DNA of 35,396 bases, taken from positions 1-35,396 of the forward strand of contig CAZFOY010000038.1 of assembly GCA_964520865.1 (NCBI GenBank). Direction: 5' to 3'. Position numbers and translations under genes: made by a program. Position 1 is the stretch's first letter, and every line of letters begins with the position of its first letter. The notes under the pieces are model-generated. The model had not been told where the DNA came from. It did no database searches and saw only the letters and a list, made by a program, of their open reading frames with translations. The DNA comes from CAVQCT01 sp964520865. Its GTDB lineage: Bacteria > Zixibacteria > MSB-5A5 > GN15 > FEB-12. Positions 17,987 to 24,979 of the stretch are shown piece after piece.

Positions 17987-18202
17987 ATGTTTGGCATGGG
18001 TCCCTGGGAATTACTGCTGGTTTTTCTCGCGATACTCCTGCTGTTCGGAGCTAAGCGGTTGCCGGAGATTGCACAGGGGTTGGGTAAAGGTATCAGGGAA
18101 TTCAAAAAGGCGATGAAAGAATCGACCGATGAAATCAAAGGTTCCCTGAACGAACCGCTCAATGAAGAGAAGAACGAAAAGGATAAAAAGAATCAGTCAT
18201 AA
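17987..18202 (+). CDS. tatA: Twin-arginine translocase TatA/TatE-family protein
   Basis: A 71-residue pore-forming component of the Tat pathway, which exports folded proteins. One N-terminal membrane helix (about 6-20) is followed by the conserved FGAKRLPEIAQGLGKGIREFKKA hinge and amphipathic helix (20-42, quoted only to locate it), then an acidic-basic tail. An unusually strong AGGAGG lies 6 bases before the ATG, which fits the need for many TatA copies. No TatC is nearby. Confidence 0.94.
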   Translation: MFGMGPWELLLVFLAILLLFGAKRLPEIAQGLGKGIREFKKAMKESTDEIKGSLNEPLNEEKNEKDKKNQS

Positions 18203-18220
18203 AATTGCTTTGTCACAACC

Positions 18221-18688
18221 ATGAGCGATAAGTCAATCAAAGCTGTAAAGTTTACCAAAGAGGTAGCCGAGAAGATTGCAGCCGTCCTGGCGGCCGAAAA
18301 GGTTTCTCAGGAGAAGGACAAGTTCCGGCTCAAACTGGTAAACCATGAAGAGAAACGGTCTCTTTCTCTGGAAATCTTCCCGGAAACCAGTTTCGGCAAA
18401 TCACGCGGCGTCCTCCTGGTCGTCTACACCGGCAACTCCCATCTGCAATTGCATAACTGCACCGGATTTGTCGTCTCCGAGGAACTCGGCGAAGTTACTT
18501 TCATCTCGGAATCGGACAACCGCCTTTCGGGCCTGGTCGTGGAGAGAGGAGCGTCATGTTCGCTCTATGCCGCCATCAACCGGGAACTGATATCATCGGA
18601 CTTCACCCAGTTGGGCGTTGAAGTTATGCTGTCCGGTGTGGCCCTCTCACTCGCAGAAGATATTCTGTCCAATGACGAAGAGTCCTGA
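18221..18688 (+). CDS. Conserved-looking protein of unknown function, last gene of the run
   Basis: A 155-residue soluble protein with no signal peptide or membrane helix. The first ~25 residues (VKFTKEVAEKIAAVLAAEK) superficially resemble the start of IscA/HesB scaffold proteins, but the conserved Cys residues of that family are missing. The rest is predicted beta-rich (EVTFISES, GLVVERGASCSLYA). Codon use is like its neighbours and it ends before a hairpin terminator, so it is a real gene. No function is proposed. Confidence 0.7.
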   Translation: MSDKSIKAVKFTKEVAEKIAAVLAAEKVSQEKDKFRLKLVNHEEKRSLSLEIFPETSFGKSRGVLLVVYTGNSHLQLHNCTGFVVSEELGEVTFISESDNRLSGLVVERGASCSLYAAINRELISSDFTQLGVEVMLSGVALSLAEDILSNDEES

Positions 18689-18717
18689 CCGGTTTGCTCG
18701 CTCAATCTGCAAATGAG

Positions 18718-18743
18718 AACAGCCCCGCTTGCGCGGGGCTGTT
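18718..18743. terminator. Hairpin terminator between convergent operons
   Basis: Perfect 11-bp stem (AACAGCCCCGC at 18718-18728, GCGGGGCTGTT at 18733-18743) with a TTGC loop. It lies 30 bases after the plus-strand stop and 28 bases before the minus-strand kinase stop, so it can serve both. The T-tracts are short (TACGTTT on the plus side). Confidence 0.8.
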
Positions 18744-18770
18744 TACGTTTCGGCACCCTCGTCAGGCACA

Positions 18771-21272
18771 TTACTTTGCGGAGAACGACTCCACGAAATC
18801 CGCAAGATCGGACATAAGCTCACGGGCGTTTTGATACCGCTCGTTCGGATTCTTCTTGAGCGCCTTGTCCACTATATGATCGAACAGGAGAGGAACCTGC
18901 GGATTGACGTTGGACGGTTTCTCCGGCTCCTGATTCAGAATGGAGTAGATCAGCGAAGTGATATTCTCACCCTTGAACGGACGGCGGCCGAGGAGCATCT
19001 CGTACATGACCACGCCAAGGGAGAAGATATCCGCCCGCTTGTCAACCTTCTGTCCTTTGAGCTGCTCGGGCGAGATGTAGTTCGGCGTGCCCATCGCGAT
19101 TCCCGTTTTGGTCATTGAGTTCGAATCGATACGGGCGATTCCGTAATCCATGAGCTTCACGCGATAATCTTTTAATACCATTATATTGGCCGGCTTGATG
19201 TCGCGGTGGACAATTCCCTGCTCGTGAGCGTACTCGAGAGCGGAGCAGATCTGTACGATCATCTGCGAGATGATCCGATAGTTGAACTTGACCTTTCGCT
19301 TGATCATCTCTTCAAGCGTCTGACCTTCGAGATATTCCATCGCGATATACTGCAGGTGACCCTCGGATCCCACGTCGTAAATCGTCACGATATTCGGGTG
19401 GGAGAGCTTTCCGGCCGCCTGAGCTTCGCGGAACAGACGTTCTTTGAGTTCGGCCATTTCTTCGGGGTCGTTCACGAAATCAAGCCTGATAGTTTTGAGA
19501 GCGACGGGACGGTTGATGGCCGGATCGATACCTTTGTACACATGACCCATGGCACCTTTACCGAGCGAGCCAGTGATTTGATACCTGCCGAGGTTCTTAA
19601 GAGCAGTGCCGCTCGAACCGGCGACGATTTCATCGCTGTCGGAGAGAGCGCCGGAATCATTCAGGTCAATCGCCGATGAATCGAAGAAATCGTCTTCGGA
19701 AGAATCAGCGGAGTCATTCGGACTGATGATTTCCGGTCCGGCCTTTGCCTGGCCGGAATCAAACGCCTTCGTCGCATACTGGCCGGAGGGCAGTTCGCTT
19801 ACTCCGGTTTCCCCGGCGTGATGTTCGGATTCGTCGAGCGAGATGGCCTGATGATCCTCAGGGAACCGGTCGTCGACATTTTCGACTATGGCCTTGGTCG
19901 GCTGATAGTCAGGATCCGACTCGCTCGCTTTGATTTCCCGAACCTTTACTTCCTCTTCCTGCTGTCCCTGGGCAGCAGCCTTGGCCGCCGGTTTTGGAAT
20001 TTTCTGGGTTGCCTGTTTGGGCTTATGATGTACTGCCGCCTGTCCCGCAATCAGCTGCGTGTCGAGCAACGGGGCCGCGAATATGAACAGGAGCAGTTCA
20101 AGGGCATAGTAGACGGTATCCGCTACGATTTTGAACGAACTGAACATGAAATAGTTGATATTCGCCAGAACCACCAAGGCGCCGGCGAGAATCACAATCC
20201 GATATCCGAGATTTGTCTGCGGCATGAGAAATGCGCAGAGACCACCGATGAGGAACAGGAACAACAGACCGAGTCCCATCTGGTTGTCTTTGATCACCAA
20301 TACATCGTGATTGATGATGTTCTCGAGAACGTTGGCCTGTATTTCTGCCTTCGACAGCTGTTTCGATACCGGCGTGGAGAATGTCTGGTTGGTTTCGGCA
20401 TCATCGGCGTCGATTATGACAAGCTTGTCTTTGAACTTCTTGTGATTGAAATCCTCGGTGAGCACCTCCTGCGCCGAGTAGGTCGGGAACGCGCGTTCTT
20501 TGGAGAATTTGATAAACATCTCCGACTTGTCGTTGATCGGGATGGAGAATTTGTTGCCGAGTTGAATGTGGCTTCCCTCGAACACTTTGATCTGGTCGGT
20601 CGGAACGCCGAGGTAAACGGCTGCGCCGAGCAGGTCGACCGACGGATAATAGTATCCGTCGTAGTTCATTACCAGGGACTGATGACGCAGTACCCGGTCA
20701 TCGTCCGGCATGAGATAGTCGTACCCGAGATACGGTTTATTGGCGAGAAGTTTTTCCGCCGGAAGGAAGACCTTCCGCACCTGCAGAGAAGACTCCTCTT
20801 TCATGATGCCGAGCGGGTTGTCGACCGTGACGGAATAGTCGAAGAGGTATTTCGGATTGTTGGTCCGGTTCGACCGGAAGGTGGCAAGGGCGACATCGTA
20901 CGGGATCACGACATTGGTGATCCAGCTGAGCTGCCCGGACAGGACGTCGGTATAGCCGGCCGAGTCCTGGTAGTTGTCTTCGTTGAGCATGAAATCCAGC
21001 ACGATTGCTTTCGGCTCACCGCTGGCGGTGGCGGCCAGCAGATCAGCGATCCGATCGTAATTCCAGGGCCAGTTGCCGAACTTCTCCTGCGACCGGCGGT
21101 CGACCGTAACGCGCACGACTTTTTGCTGCGAGGGAGTGGAGGCGGTAACTCGTGCCAGGAAATCGTTTATCGAATGCTGCAACCCCTCCATCGGTCCAAA
21201 GCTATTAATGTAGAGAATAGCGACCAGAATGGTGATCAGCATATACAGGATGTAGGAGGAGTATTTGCTCAT
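18771..21272 (-). CDS. CHASE2-domain receptor serine/threonine protein kinase
   Basis: An 833-residue membrane kinase. One helix at about 7-26 precedes an extracytoplasmic CHASE2-type sensor (about 30-335, with VRVTVDRRSQEKFG and AIVLDFMLNE), then about three helices (roughly 340-420), a long acidic, low-complexity linker (about 425-560), and a C-terminal Hanks-type kinase (564-830). Kinase residues are complete: P-loop GKGAMG (571-576), Lys593, HRD with Asp691, Asn696, and Asp709. The usual DFG is DYG here. It should phosphorylate Ser or Thr on cytoplasmic targets in response to an outside signal. A GAGG ribosome site lies 5 bases before the ATG. It is third in an operon after an FHA protein and a metallophosphoesterase. 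Confidence 0.94.
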   Translation of the reverse strand: MSKYSSYILYMLITILVAILYINSFGPMEGLQHSINDFLARVTASTPSQQKVVRVTVDRRSQEKFGNWPWNYDRIADLLAATASGEPKAIVLDFMLNEDNYQDSAGYTDVLSGQLSWITNVVIPYDVALATFRSNRTNNPKYLFDYSVTVDNPLGIMKEESSLQVRKVFLPAEKLLANKPYLGYDYLMPDDDRVLRHQSLVMNYDGYYYPSVDLLGAAVYLGVPTDQIKVFEGSHIQLGNKFSIPINDKSEMFIKFSKERAFPTYSAQEVLTEDFNHKKFKDKLVIIDADDAETNQTFSTPVSKQLSKAEIQANVLENIINHDVLVIKDNQMGLGLLFLFLIGGLCAFLMPQTNLGYRIVILAGALVVLANINYFMFSSFKIVADTVYYALELLLFIFAAPLLDTQLIAGQAAVHHKPKQATQKIPKPAAKAAAQGQQEEEVKVREIKASESDPDYQPTKAIVENVDDRFPEDHQAISLDESEHHAGETGVSELPSGQYATKAFDSGQAKAGPEIISPNDSADSSEDDFFDSSAIDLNDSGALSDSDEIVAGSSGTALKNLGRYQITGSLGKGAMGHVYKGIDPAINRPVALKTIRLDFVNDPEEMAELKERLFREAQAAGKLSHPNIVTIYDVGSEGHLQYIAMEYLEGQTLEEMIKRKVKFNYRIISQMIVQICSALEYAHEQGIVHRDIKPANIMVLKDYRVKLMDYGIARIDSNSMTKTGIAMGTPNYISPEQLKGQKVDKRADIFSLGVVMYEMLLGRRPFKGENITSLIYSILNQEPEKPSNVNPQVPLLFDHIVDKALKKNPNERYQNARELMSDLADFVESFSAK

Positions 21273-21283
21273 ATCGACCTCAT

Positions 21284-22012
21284 TTATCTTCCCAATCTCA
21301 GGCGGCTGATCAGCATCTGGGGCATGCTGGCTCGGGCCATCTTGCTTTGCGTCATCTCTATATCATATTCGACACGATGGTAATTTACTTCACTCTCCTC
21401 GGTATCGAATACGAGGTAACATGCCCGGGGGTCGTCGTCTCTCGGTTGACCGACCGAACCGACATTGATCAGGTACCGTCCTTCTTCGTCCGGCAGGAAA
21501 TCGTGTCCGGCCTGGCACCGCGGAAGCCCGTCATCCTGTTCCGCATAGATTTGCGGGAGGTGAGAGTGTCCGAAAAAGCAGATGCGCTGGTCGAGATTCG
21601 CAAATGCCTGAGCCGCGGCCGCCGGTGTCAGTATGTAGTGCCAGCGATCCGGATCATAAGGGGATGAATGAACCAGCAATACATCGTCAATGGCGTGCTT
21701 CATCTCGAACCCGTTGATGATATCCAGTTCATGGTCGGTCAATTGTTTTCTCGTCCAGTCGGTAGCGACCTGTGCCGCTTCATTGTAGTGTTCGGTCGAC
21801 GAAAGGCCGATGGCGGCGTATTCATGGTTGCCCATCAATTTCACGTCGCAATGCTGCTGTACCAGTTCGAGGCAGGCAACCGGATCGGCTCCGTAGCCGA
21901 TAACGTCGCCAAGGCAATGTATCGTACCGATCCCCTGCGATTCTATATCCCTCAAGACAGCCTGCAGCGCTTCGAGATTCCCATGGATGTCCGACAGCAG
22001 GGCATATTTCAT
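21284..22012 (-). CDS. Calcineurin-like metallophosphoesterase (YfcE/ApaH-like)
   Basis: A 242-residue enzyme with all metal-binding blocks of the family: SDIHGN (7-12), GDVIGYG, MGNHE, LVHSSP and FGHSHLP. It is probably a cytosolic phosphodiesterase or protein phosphatase with two divalent metals. Its start is directly adjacent to the FHA stop (22013), and the kinase begins 11 bases after its own stop, so all three are co-expressed. The location suggests it may remove phosphate from the kinase's targets, but the family acts on many substrates. Confidence 0.9.
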   Translation of the reverse strand: MKYALLSDIHGNLEALQAVLRDIESQGIGTIHCLGDVIGYGADPVACLELVQQHCDVKLMGNHEYAAIGLSSTEHYNEAAQVATDWTRKQLTDHELDIINGFEMKHAIDDVLLVHSSPYDPDRWHYILTPAAAAQAFANLDQRICFFGHSHLPQIYAEQDDGLPRCQAGHDFLPDEEGRYLINVGSVGQPRDDDPRACYLVFDTEESEVNYHRVEYDIEMTQSKMARASMPQMLISRLRLGR

Positions 22013-22708
22013 TTAGTTCGTCCCTTCGATGAACTTGAAAGTCGACTTACCGACCGTGATAATATCACCGTTCTTGAGATTGCACTGGGAGATCGGCTCG
22101 CCGTTCACCAGCGTCTTTCCCTTCTTCCCGAGGTTGGTCAGTACGTAGGACATGTTCTCTTTGCTGATTTTGGCCTGGATGCCGGAGATGAAGAATCCTT
22201 TCGCGCGTACGTGTACGAACTTCGCTTTGCCGATCGTCACAACGTCGCGGTCAATCTTGAATTCAGAAAACTCAGCGTTCTCTTCCCCGAGCAGGACGGA
22301 TCCACCGTACTTGGTGACGATCTGCTTCTCGATCTTGTCGTTTTCCAGAAGCTGCTTCTGCTGCTTCGTCTTCAGTACCATGGTGCCGTCGAAATCGGCT
22401 CCGCCGTCGTGCTCCTGACTGGTTTCGGTATGATAGACCAGGGAGTACTTGCCGACCGTGATCGTATCGTCGTTCCGAAGAATCTCTTCCGTGATTTTGC
22501 GGTTATTGACGAAAGTCCCGTTGAGCGACTCGTTGTCGATGACTACGGCGGCGTTGTTGTTGAACTCGATGATGGCATGCTTGCGGGAGACGCCGCGGTT
22601 TTCCAGCACGATGTCATTATCCCGGCTGCGGCCGATCGACAGCCGCTTCTTTTCGGTAACGATGCGCTCGATTACCTTGTTATCGTACTTTACAATAATC
22701 TCCGCCAT
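22013..22708 (-). CDS. Protein with two FHA domains
   Basis: 231 residues. FHA domain 1 (about 20-95) has the full phosphothreonine-binding pattern GRSRDND, then SRKHAII and NGTFVN. FHA domain 2 (about 145-228) keeps the fold (VTIGKAK, TLVNGEPI, ITVGKSTF) but lacks the canonical Arg of GRS and the SxxH pair, so it may not bind phosphothreonine. A charged linker with TKQQKQ joins them. As first gene before the phosphoesterase and kinase, it is the likely reader of phosphorylation. TATATT lies 15 bases upstream on its strand (22724-22729). Confidence 0.92.
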   Translation of the reverse strand: MAEIIVKYDNKVIERIVTEKKRLSIGRSRDNDIVLENRGVSRKHAIIEFNNNAAVVIDNESLNGTFVNNRKITEEILRNDDTITVGKYSLVYHTETSQEHDGGADFDGTMVLKTKQQKQLLENDKIEKQIVTKYGGSVLLGEENAEFSEFKIDRDVVTIGKAKFVHVRAKGFFISGIQAKISKENMSYVLTNLGKKGKTLVNGEPISQCNLKNGDIITVGKSTFKFIEGTN

Positions 22709-22799
22709 GGTCCGGCCCTTTCGAATATACTACGTTCTTTTTATCTTTCGCCTTGAATTTACGGAGTCAGATAGCCAGCGTTCGATTCCTTGTAAACCC

Positions 22800-22828
22800 T
22801 TGTCGCGGGCTAACAACTTGCTTATATT
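22800..22828 (+). promoter_or_regulatory. dus promoter giving a leaderless or near-leaderless message
   Basis: TTGTCG (22800-22805), 17-bp spacer, TATATT (22823-22828). The start codon at 22835 is 6 bases past the -10, where transcription itself should begin. No ribosome-binding sequence is present. The same hexamer pair and spacing recur before etfA. Confidence 0.7.
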
Positions 22829-22834
22829 ATCGGC

Positions 22835-23839
22835 ATGCAAATAGGAAACTTAAACGTAAAAGACGGCGTGCTTCTGGCCCCGCTGGCAGGCGTTTCCAGC
22901 CGGCCTTTCCGGGTCCTGGCGGTCAAAGCGGGAGCCTCGGTGACATACACCGAAATGGTCTCGTCCGAGGGCATTGTCCGCAATCAGAACAAGACTTTTG
23001 ATATGATGCGGTTCAAGGCGGACGAGCAACCGCTTGGAATTCAATTGTTTGGCGCGAATCCGGAAGTCATGCGGCAGGCCGCCGACGTCACGGCAAAGAA
23101 ATTTAAGCCCGATATCATCGATATAAACTTCGGCTGTCCGGTCAAGAAAGTGGTTAACAAAAATGGCGGATCGGCGGTCCTGAAGGATTTAAAGCTCACC
23201 GAGGATATTATCCGGGCGACGGTCGAAGGTGCGGGAGAGACGCCGGTGACGATCAAAATCAGGACCGGCTGGGACGATGCCCACCCGGTGTTTCTGGAGG
23301 TCGGCCAGATCGCCCAGCGAGCCGGCGCGAAAGCAGTTTCGCTTCATGCCCGGAGTCGGGCTAAAGGGTTTTCGGGCTCGGCCGACTGGAGTTCGATCCG
23401 CGAGCTGAAAAGGTCAGTGGACATTCCGGTGATCGGCAACGGCGACGCCGTCACGCCTCAGGATGTCAAACGGATGCTCGATGAAACCGGTTGCGATGCC
23501 GTCATGATCGGACGGGCCGCTCTTGGCAATCCGTTTATTTTCAAACAGATGCGTCACTACCTCGCAACCGGCGAGCTGCTGGAGGAACCGTCGGTTGAGG
23601 ACAAAATCGAGATGGCCCGGCTGCACGCTCAGCTCATGCAAGAACAATTCGGCGAGGAGCGGGGCGCGATCATGATGAGACGCTATCTCGGCTGGTATGT
23701 CAAGGGGTTCAAAGGTGCCAGCGAACTCAGACCTCAGCTGTTCCAGGTTACGACCATCAGCGATATTGATCGCGTGTTCGCCGAGTATCTGGCGAAGGTA
23801 ACAGACGATCCTTCGGATAAGGAGAGAAAAATAGCCTGA
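22835..23839 (+). CDS. dus: tRNA-dihydrouridine synthase (DusB-like)
   Basis: FMN-dependent enzyme that reduces specific tRNA uridines. 334 residues. TIM-barrel family blocks: LAPLAGVSSRPFR near the start, INFGCPVKKV with catalytic Cys101, TIKIRTGWDD, SLHARSR and MIGRAALGNPFIF. A helical C-terminal domain follows from about 250. The start is clear because the family motif follows 12 residues later. It shows no Shine-Dalgarno and looks leaderless. Confidence 0.94.
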   Translation: MQIGNLNVKDGVLLAPLAGVSSRPFRVLAVKAGASVTYTEMVSSEGIVRNQNKTFDMMRFKADEQPLGIQLFGANPEVMRQAADVTAKKFKPDIIDINFGCPVKKVVNKNGGSAVLKDLKLTEDIIRATVEGAGETPVTIKIRTGWDDAHPVFLEVGQIAQRAGAKAVSLHARSRAKGFSGSADWSSIRELKRSVDIPVIGNGDAVTPQDVKRMLDETGCDAVMIGRAALGNPFIFKQMRHYLATGELLEEPSVEDKIEMARLHAQLMQEQFGEERGAIMMRRYLGWYVKGFKGASELRPQLFQVTTISDIDRVFAEYLAKVTDDPSDKERKIA

Positions 23840-23853
23840 TCGGGCCAATTCAT

Positions 23854-23882
23854 TTGTCGTGGACTGATCGGTCTGCTATATT
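23854..23882 (+). promoter_or_regulatory. etfA promoter
   Basis: TTGTCG (23854-23859), 17-bp spacer, TATATT (23877-23882), identical in hexamers and spacing to the dus promoter. Transcription would start near 23889, leaving a 40-base leader with an AAGG ribosome site before the etfA ATG. Confidence 0.7.
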
Positions 23883-23928
23883 CACGGAAATCGACAACGT
23901 AACCCACAAAGATACATAAGGCATTGAG

Positions 23929-24894
23929 ATGAAGATATTTACCGTAGCATTACAGAAGGAAGGGAAACTCGTCCCGGCATCGCTTGAGTTAATAACGGCT
24001 GCCCGGAATCTGGGTGGTGAGCTTTACACGGTTGTCCTGGCCGAAGACGCAAAAACATTGGCCTCTGAGCTTGCCGCCCACGGAGCAGGGAAGGTTCTCG
24101 CGGTGTCAAATCCTGCGTTGAAGTATTTCAACGATGAGATCTATGCTAAGGTTATCGACGAGCTGGCGAAGAAATACCATCCCGACGTCGTTCTCGGATC
24201 GGCTACCTTTTACGGCAAAGCACTTTTCGGGCGGCTGGCTGCTATTTCCGGAAGTCCGATGGTGTCAGACGTTACCGGACTTGAGCTGCAGGGAGACAAG
24301 GTCGTGGCCACACGGCCGAGTTACGGCGGATCGGTCATTTCACGAGTGACGAAGAGTGAAGTCGATCGGCCGATGTTTGCGACGGTGAGAATGAAGATCT
24401 ATCCGGAGTCAAGAGACGGAGACGGCGAGGTGGTCGAAGAATCTGTCGACGCCGGTCTGTTCGCCTCGGGAACCGAGATCAAGGAAGTGAAGTCCGAAGC
24501 TGCCGGTGCGGTGAGCCTCACCGAAGCGGATATTATCGTCTCGGCCGGGCGTGGATTGAAGGGTGCGGAGAATCTTCCGATGGTCAAGGATCTGGCCGAT
24601 GCGCTCCACGGTGCGTTTGGCGCTTCACGCGCGATTGTCGACGCCGGTTGGATCTCCTACTCGCATCAGGTCGGTCAGACCGGAAAGACAGTCAACCCGA
24701 AGCTCTATGTCGCCGTCGGCATCTCCGGTGCGATTCAGCATCTTGTCGGTATGCAGACCTCGAAAACGATCGTGGCTGTCAACAAGGATAAGGATGCACC
24801 GATCTTCAACGTGGCGACTTATGGTATTGTAGGCGACGCCTTCGAGATCGTTCCTGCCCTCACCAAAAAGTTCAAAGCGGAACTACAGAGTTAA
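23929..24894 (+). CDS. etfA: Electron transfer flavoprotein alpha subunit
   Basis: 321 residues, typical EtfA/FixB size. The N-terminal alpha/beta domain (1-~190) is followed by the FAD-binding domain, with ADIIVSAGRGLKG, then SRAIVDAGWISYSHQVGQTG, and VAVGISGAIQHLVGM; the end NKDKDAPIFNVATYGIVGD is also characteristic. It pairs with EtfB to carry electrons between dehydrogenases and the quinone pool. No etfB is adjacent: dus precedes it and a terminator follows, so this copy stands alone in the window. Confidence 0.95.
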   Translation: MKIFTVALQKEGKLVPASLELITAARNLGGELYTVVLAEDAKTLASELAAHGAGKVLAVSNPALKYFNDEIYAKVIDELAKKYHPDVVLGSATFYGKALFGRLAAISGSPMVSDVTGLELQGDKVVATRPSYGGSVISRVTKSEVDRPMFATVRMKIYPESRDGDGEVVEESVDAGLFASGTEIKEVKSEAAGAVSLTEADIIVSAGRGLKGAENLPMVKDLADALHGAFGASRAIVDAGWISYSHQVGQTGKTVNPKLYVAVGISGAIQHLVGMQTSKTIVAVNKDKDAPIFNVATYGIVGDAFEIVPALTKKFKAELQS

Positions 24895-24923
24895 ATTTAC
24901 AGCCGCCTTCTCAGCGAATAAAG

Positions 24924-24952
24924 AAACCCGTCGGGTAAACCGACGGGTTTTT
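24924..24952. terminator. Strong bidirectional intrinsic terminator
   Basis: Perfect 11-bp stem (AAACCCGTCGG at 24924-24934, CCGACGGGTTT at 24940-24950), 5-base loop, T-run TTTTT on the plus strand and an A-rich 5' flank that gives a T-rich tail on the minus strand. It sits 29 bases after etfA and 27 bases before the end of the convergent cytochrome gene. Confidence 0.92.
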
Positions 24953-24979
24953 GCTTTGCATCCTGTCTACAGAGAGTGT

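Noticed and set aside
18221..18688. IscA/HesB scaffold protein
   Set aside because: Only the first helix looks similar; the conserved cysteines are absent.
19818..21383. 521-codon plus-strand open frame
   Set aside because: It is antisense to the CHASE2 kinase gene, whose full domain set is clear. The translation is rich in Arg, Val and Glu with no recognisable motif, as expected for a shadow frame.
21668..22756. 362-codon plus-strand open frame
   Set aside because: Antisense to the FHA and metallophosphoesterase genes, whose motifs are unmistakable. It spans two genes and the promoter region.
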